From: Nemertoderma westbladi
Taxonomy: Eukaryota; Xenacoelomorpha; Nemertodermatida; Nemertodermatidae
Direction: 5' to 3'
Assembly: GCA_032718475.1 (NCBI GenBank)
Contig: JAUCBJ010003966.1
Coordinates: 25,251 to 89,250, forward strand
Length of the DNA: 64,000 nt
Shown here: positions 61,389-64,000 of the stretch, one piece after another
Numbering within the stretch: the stretch's first letter is position 1
Layout of the letters: the number at the start of each line of letters is the position of its first letter
The notes under the pieces: generated by a model
Databases searched by the model: none
The model's input: the letters and a program-made list of their open reading frames with translations, nothing else
What the model was told of the DNA's origin: nothing
Program-made: the position numbers and the translations under genes

Positions 61389-63330
61389 GTGGTTAGAAAA
61401 GCCCGCCTCTGTAACCTGCTCCTTTCCCTCAATTGGGAAAGTGGCCGTTTATTGTATTGGTTAAAAAAGCCCACCTCTGTAACCTGCTCCTTTCCCTCAA
61501 TTGGTAAAGTGGCCGTTTATTGTATTGGTTAAAAAAGCCCACCTCTGTAACCTGCTCCTTTCCCTCAATTGGTAAAGTGGCCGTTTATTGTTTTGGTTAG
61601 AAAAGCCCAACTCTGTAACCTGCTCCTTTCCCTCAATTGGGAAAGTGGCCGTTTGTTGTTTTGGTTAGAAAAGCCCACCTCTGTAACCTGCTCCTTTCCC
61701 TCAATTGGGAAATTGGCCGTTTTTTGTTTTGGTTAGAAAATCCCACCTCTGTAACCTGCTCTTTTCCCTCAATTGGTAAAGTGGCCGTTTATTGTTTTGG
61801 TTGGAAAAGCCCGCCTCAGTAACCTGCTCCTTTCCCTCAATTGGTAAAGTGGCCGTTTATTGTTTTGGTTAGTAAAGCCCGCCTCTGTAACCCGCTCCTT
61901 TCCCTCAGTTGGTAAAGTGGCCGTTTATTGTTTTGGTTAGTAAAGCCCGCCTCTGTAACCTGCTCCTTTCCCTCAATTGGTAAAGTGGCCGTTTATTGTT
62001 TTGGTTGGAAAAGCCCGCCTCTGTAAACTGCTCCTTTCCCTTATTTGGTAAAGTGGCCGTTTATTGTTTTGGTCAGAAAGGCCAGCCTCTGTAACCTGCT
62101 CTTTTCCCTCAATTGGTAAAGTGGCCGCTTATTGTTTTGGTTATAAAAGCCCGCCTCTGTAACCTGCTCCTTTCCCGCAATTGGTAAAGTGGCCGTTTAA
62201 TGTTTTGGTTGGAAAAGCCCGCCTATGTAACCTGCTCCTTTCCCTCAATTGGTAGAGTGGCCATTTATTGTTTTGGTTGTAAAAGCCCGCCTCTGTAACC
62301 TGCTCCTTTCCCTCAATTGGTAAAGTGGCCGTTTATTGTCTTGGTTAGAAAAGTCCGCCTCTGTAACCTGCTCCGTTCCCTCAATTGGTAAAGTGGCCGT
62401 TTATTGTTTTGGTTGGAAAAGCCCGCCTCTGTAACCTGCACCTTTCCCTCAATTGGTAAAGTGGCCGTTTAATGTTTTGGTTAGTAGAAGCCCGCCCTCT
62501 GTAACCTGCTCCTTTCCCTCAATTGGTAAAGTGGCCGTTTATTGTTTTGGTTGGAAAGCCCGCCTCTGTAACCTGCTCCTTTCCCTCAATTGGTAAAGTG
62601 GCCGTTTATTTGTTTTGGTTGGAAAAGCCCTGCCTCTGTAACCTGCTCCTTTCCCTCAATTGGTAAATTGGCCGTTTATTGTTTTGGTTGGAAAAGCCCG
62701 CCTCTGTAACCTGCTCCTTTCCCTCAATTGGTAAAGTGGCCGTTAATTGTTTTGGTTGGAAAAGCCCGCCCTCTGTAACCTGCTCCTTTCCCTCAATTGG
62801 TAAAGTGGCCGTTTATTGTTTTGGTTGGAAAAGCCCGCCTCTGTAACCTGCTCCTTTCCCTCAATTGGTAGAGTGGCCGTTTATTGTTTTGGTTGGAAAA
62901 GCCCGCCTCTGTAACCTGCTCCTTTCCCTCAATTGGTAAAGTGGCCGTTTATTGTTTTGGTTGGAAAAGCCCGCCTCTGTAACCTGCTCCGTTCCCTCAA
63001 TTGGTAAAGTGGCCGTTTATTGTTTTGGTTGGTAGAAGCCCGCCTCTGTAACCTGCTCCTTTCCCTCATTTGGCAAAGTGGCCGTTTATTGTTTTGGTTG
63101 GAAAAGCCCGCCTCTGTAACCTGCTCCTTTCCCTCAATTGGTAGAGTGGCCGTTTATTGTTTTGGTTGGAAAAGCCCGCCTCTGTAACCCTGCTCCTTTC
63201 CCTCAATTGGTAAAGTGGCCGTTTATTGTTTTGGTTGGAAAAGCCCGCCTCTGTAACCTGCTCCTTTCCCTCAATTGGTAAAGTGGCCGTTTATTGACCT
63301 GGTTGGAAAATGCCCGCCTCGGTAACCTGC
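61389..63330. repeat. 68 bp minisatellite, ~28 copies, 5' of PC
   Basis: Unit CCGCCTCTGTAACCTGCTCC, TTTCCCTCAATTGGTAAAGT, GGCCGTTTATTGTTTTGGTT, GGAAAAGC. The copies at 61401-61800 carry Val/Ala-type differences (GGGAAAGTGG, TTAAAAAAG) and the right side is more uniform, suggesting expansion from the right. It does not overlap any PC exon that I can see. Confidence 0.95.
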
Positions 63331-63445
63331 TCCTATTGTGTTTTTGAAATGCTACAATTCACCCAAAACGTATCTTAATCTTTATTTCTATTAATTCGCT
63401 TTTTGGAACAGTATGCATTTCAAAATGTTGACATCCAAGCCAGTA

Positions 63446-63470
63446 CCCCCCCCCCCCCCCCCCCCCCCCC
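63446..63470. repeat. Homopolymer C run (25 bases)
   Basis: Uninterrupted C25 between the 68 bp array and the reverse-transcriptase-like fragment; length uncertain. Confidence 0.95.
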
Positions 63471-63526
63471 AAATATTTTAATTTAAACAAAACTGTTTTA
63501 ATATTGTTGCAAGCCATTCTTGAAGC

Positions 63527-63800
63527 TCATAAGCTGATCGTATGGGCATAAATTCCCATACGATCAGACATTTCCTGTGGGCTGTCAAAGTTCACTGTCA
63601 AAATTGTGGTCTTCTTGGTGTTTATAAAAATACCAACGCTAGAAGCAGCCTGTTCTAATGCGCAGAGGAGCCGTGGGCTCCCTCTAGTGATTTTGACATT
63701 ATTATCTTGTGGCAATGTCAAACCCAGGGCGTGTTGGACAGGTTCGCAGGGTAGCTGATCAAAGTGAGTGGTCAGTAACTTCAGTTGGATGACGTGGATG
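63527..63800 (-). pseudogene. Reverse-transcriptase-like fragment of a non-LTR retrotransposon
   Basis: An open minus-strand frame reads ...QHALGLTLPQDNNVKITRGS, then LLCALEQAASSVGIFINTKK and TTILTVNFDSPQ. The LExAAxxVGxxINxKKTxxxTxN pattern is typical of the segment after the YADD catalytic box in LINE reverse transcriptases. A TGA interrupts the frame upstream (~63805) and no YADD box is visible, so this is a short broken remnant. Confidence 0.55.
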
Positions 63801-64000
63801 CTTCACAAATTCCTTTGTTTGAATTGTTTGAAAAATTGTGGTGTTTTACGCTGTCAGATCTATTGCCTCTGTTTAGGTAATTTTCATCGTCGGATTCTCA
63901 TAATGATATTATTTTATTTGATATAAGGTAAAGTAGGCTATATTGCAGTAAATTAGTGTGAGTGTGATCCAGGATCGCCTTAACCCAACGGAAAGGAAGT
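63801..64000. other. Right edge of window
   Basis: AT-rich sequence with no supportable feature. Confidence 0.5.

Overview
This is eukaryotic, almost certainly metazoan, DNA: an AT-rich invertebrate-type genome with GT-AG introns. The backbone is one gene on the minus strand, mitochondrial pyruvate carboxylase (PC). I could follow 17 exons in order from the start codon (59492) to residue ~1141 (782). Every exon boundary keeps the reading frame (cumulative coding length 3424 nt, no frameshift). The last exon, with the biotinyl-lysine site, lies just off the left edge. The species cannot be named from this window.

Layout, left to right: last-intron repeat array (1-534); exons 17 and 16 (782-1710); a 5.8 kb array of 36 bp units; exons 15 and 14 (7761-8774); a 9.4 kb array of 27 bp units (8898-18338); exons 13-11 (18790-19958); a 45 bp-unit array (20433-21325); exons 10 and 9 (21811-22604); a 7.7 kb array of 33 bp units; exon 8; a 1.1 kb array; exon 7 (31675-31837); a 12.2 kb intron with several transposable elements and two TMEM35B-like genes on the opposite strand; exon 6 (44016-44182); a 7 kb array of 31 bp units; exons 5-3 (51225-52144); a 6.5 kb array of 48 bp units broken by a 1 kb hAT-like element; exons 2 and 1 (58949-59492); 5' flank; a 68 bp-unit array (61389-63330); and a reverse-transcriptase-like scrap at the right end.

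The main discovery is that eight of the intronic minisatellites are not random intron sequence. Each starts exactly at a PC exon-intron junction, and its unit is made of the last or first 15-27 nt of that exon plus the adjoining splice signal. Three are acceptor-type (introns 2, 8, 17) and five are donor-type (introns 2, 4, 5, 7, 15). Splice junctions have therefore been multiplied tens to hundreds of times, leaving the gene full of decoy splice sites. In the units I read through, a stop codon in the PC frame lies within about one unit of the decoy site.

A second clear event is in intron 6: the downstream TMEM35B-like gene is split by a 1174 bp element flanked by a perfect 9 bp target duplication. 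Removing the element and one duplication copy leaves an open 134-codon frame that matches its intact 132-codon neighbour. Most long open frames in the window are by-products of minisatellite units whose lengths are multiples of three, not genes.
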